Assembly: GCA_037952775.1 (NCBI GenBank)
Contig: JBANAY010000003.1
Span: forward strand, 14,818,001 to 14,882,000
Source of the DNA: Clonostachys chloroleuca
Taxonomy: Eukaryota > Ascomycota > Sordariomycetes > Hypocreales > Bionectriaceae
DNA: 64,000 bases
Direction: 5' to 3'
Each line of letters starts with the position of its first letter. The first letter of the stretch is position 1. The notes beneath the pieces were generated by a model, which was not told where the DNA came from, ran no database searches, and worked only from the letters and a program-made list of their open reading frames with translations. Of the stretch, positions 63,601 to 64,000 are shown piece after piece. The position numbers and the translations under genes were made by a program.

Positions 63601-64000
63601 AAGTAGACTACTTCTAGAACTTTCTATAAGCTAGATCTAGTTAGAGACTATTTCTTCTTTAGATTTCTAGGTAACTAATATCTATTATAGAGGTATAAGT
63701 AGATAATATTATCTTTAGTAATATCTACTACTGTTCTTAACTTATTATATCTTTCCTTTATTAGTATTATTACTATATCTAGAGTAAGTATAGCTTCTTT
63801 TTAGTATAACTTCCTAAGTACTTCTAATATAATACTTTATTCTTTTAAAGGAATTAGATTTATCTAATTTATAATATCTAGGTTAGAGTATAGCTAGAAT
63901 CCTATAACTAGTTTATTAGGTAATCTTCTAAGTACTTTAACCTTTATATTATTTAGCTAGTATTATAAAGCTAGGAGTATATCTACTTATTTAATATTAG
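60663..64000. mobile_element. Second AT-saturated retroelement, unclassified
   Basis: Begins TGTTACGCTCAAAACTGGCC, an LTR-like start with a TATA-like CCCTTTTATAGGGGG at about 60848. Inside, minus-strand translation keeps short protein-like strings with stops (for example LGKSAIKLKTLSKYKLENKL near 61200), so a coding element is likely but its class is unclear. It runs off the right edge. Confidence 0.4.

Overview
The window looks like nuclear DNA of a filamentous ascomycete (Pezizomycotina; Sordariomycetes/Hypocreales is my inference). The evidence is multi-exon genes with 45-90 bp introns and CTAAC/CTGAC-type branch sites, Zn2Cys6 regulators, Tc1, Fot1/pogo, Gypsy and Tad-type transposons, and AT-saturated repeats almost free of CpA/TpG, as left by repeat-induced point mutation (RIP). 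A broken heat-labile-enterotoxin-A-like gene fits the insect-pathogen branch of Hypocreales, but this is not proof.

Layout. 1-6010: AT-saturated Gypsy (chromovirus) remnants; a Tc1-like element sits inside one LTR. 6011-7320: remnant of a secreted proline-rich repeat protein. 7320-10079: decayed Fot1/pogo transposon carrying a nested 901-bp palindrome-rich element. 11585-27219: the main gene island, with a Zn2Cys6 regulator, a 10-exon phenol-hydroxylase-type FAD monooxygenase, a second Zn2Cys6 regulator divergent from it, a CocE/NonD hydrolase with a frameshift in a G run, an EthD-domain protein, and an MFS transporter killed by four stops and a frameshift. 27377-28779: a dead Tc1. 29906-33995: an SDR reductase, a DUF1330-like protein, a class II aldolase fragment and an NmrA-like gene cut off at the edge of the next AT-rich block (about 34090-36880). 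39033-40437: a Tc1 element whose DD34E transposase reads intact once one intron is removed. 41553-42190: a broken enterotoxin-A-like gene. 42191-50340: gene-poor decayed DNA with one conserved-looking ORF (47574-48155). 50348-64000: AT-rich block with a Tad-like LINE, a Gypsy element, two copies of a 755-758 bp minisatellite-bearing repeat, and an unmutated solo LTR with a perfect 5-bp duplication.

How the genes may work together. Monooxygenase, EthD and DUF1330 dimeric-barrel proteins, esterase-like hydrolase, SDR/NmrA reductases, aldolase and exporter resemble a set for oxidising and breaking down or detoxifying an aromatic ester. No PKS, NRPS or terpene backbone gene is visible. A CGG-N5-CCG palindrome, the type of site Zn2Cys6 proteins bind, occurs in three promoters of the set. 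Several members are broken, so the cluster seems to be decaying next to RIP-affected DNA.
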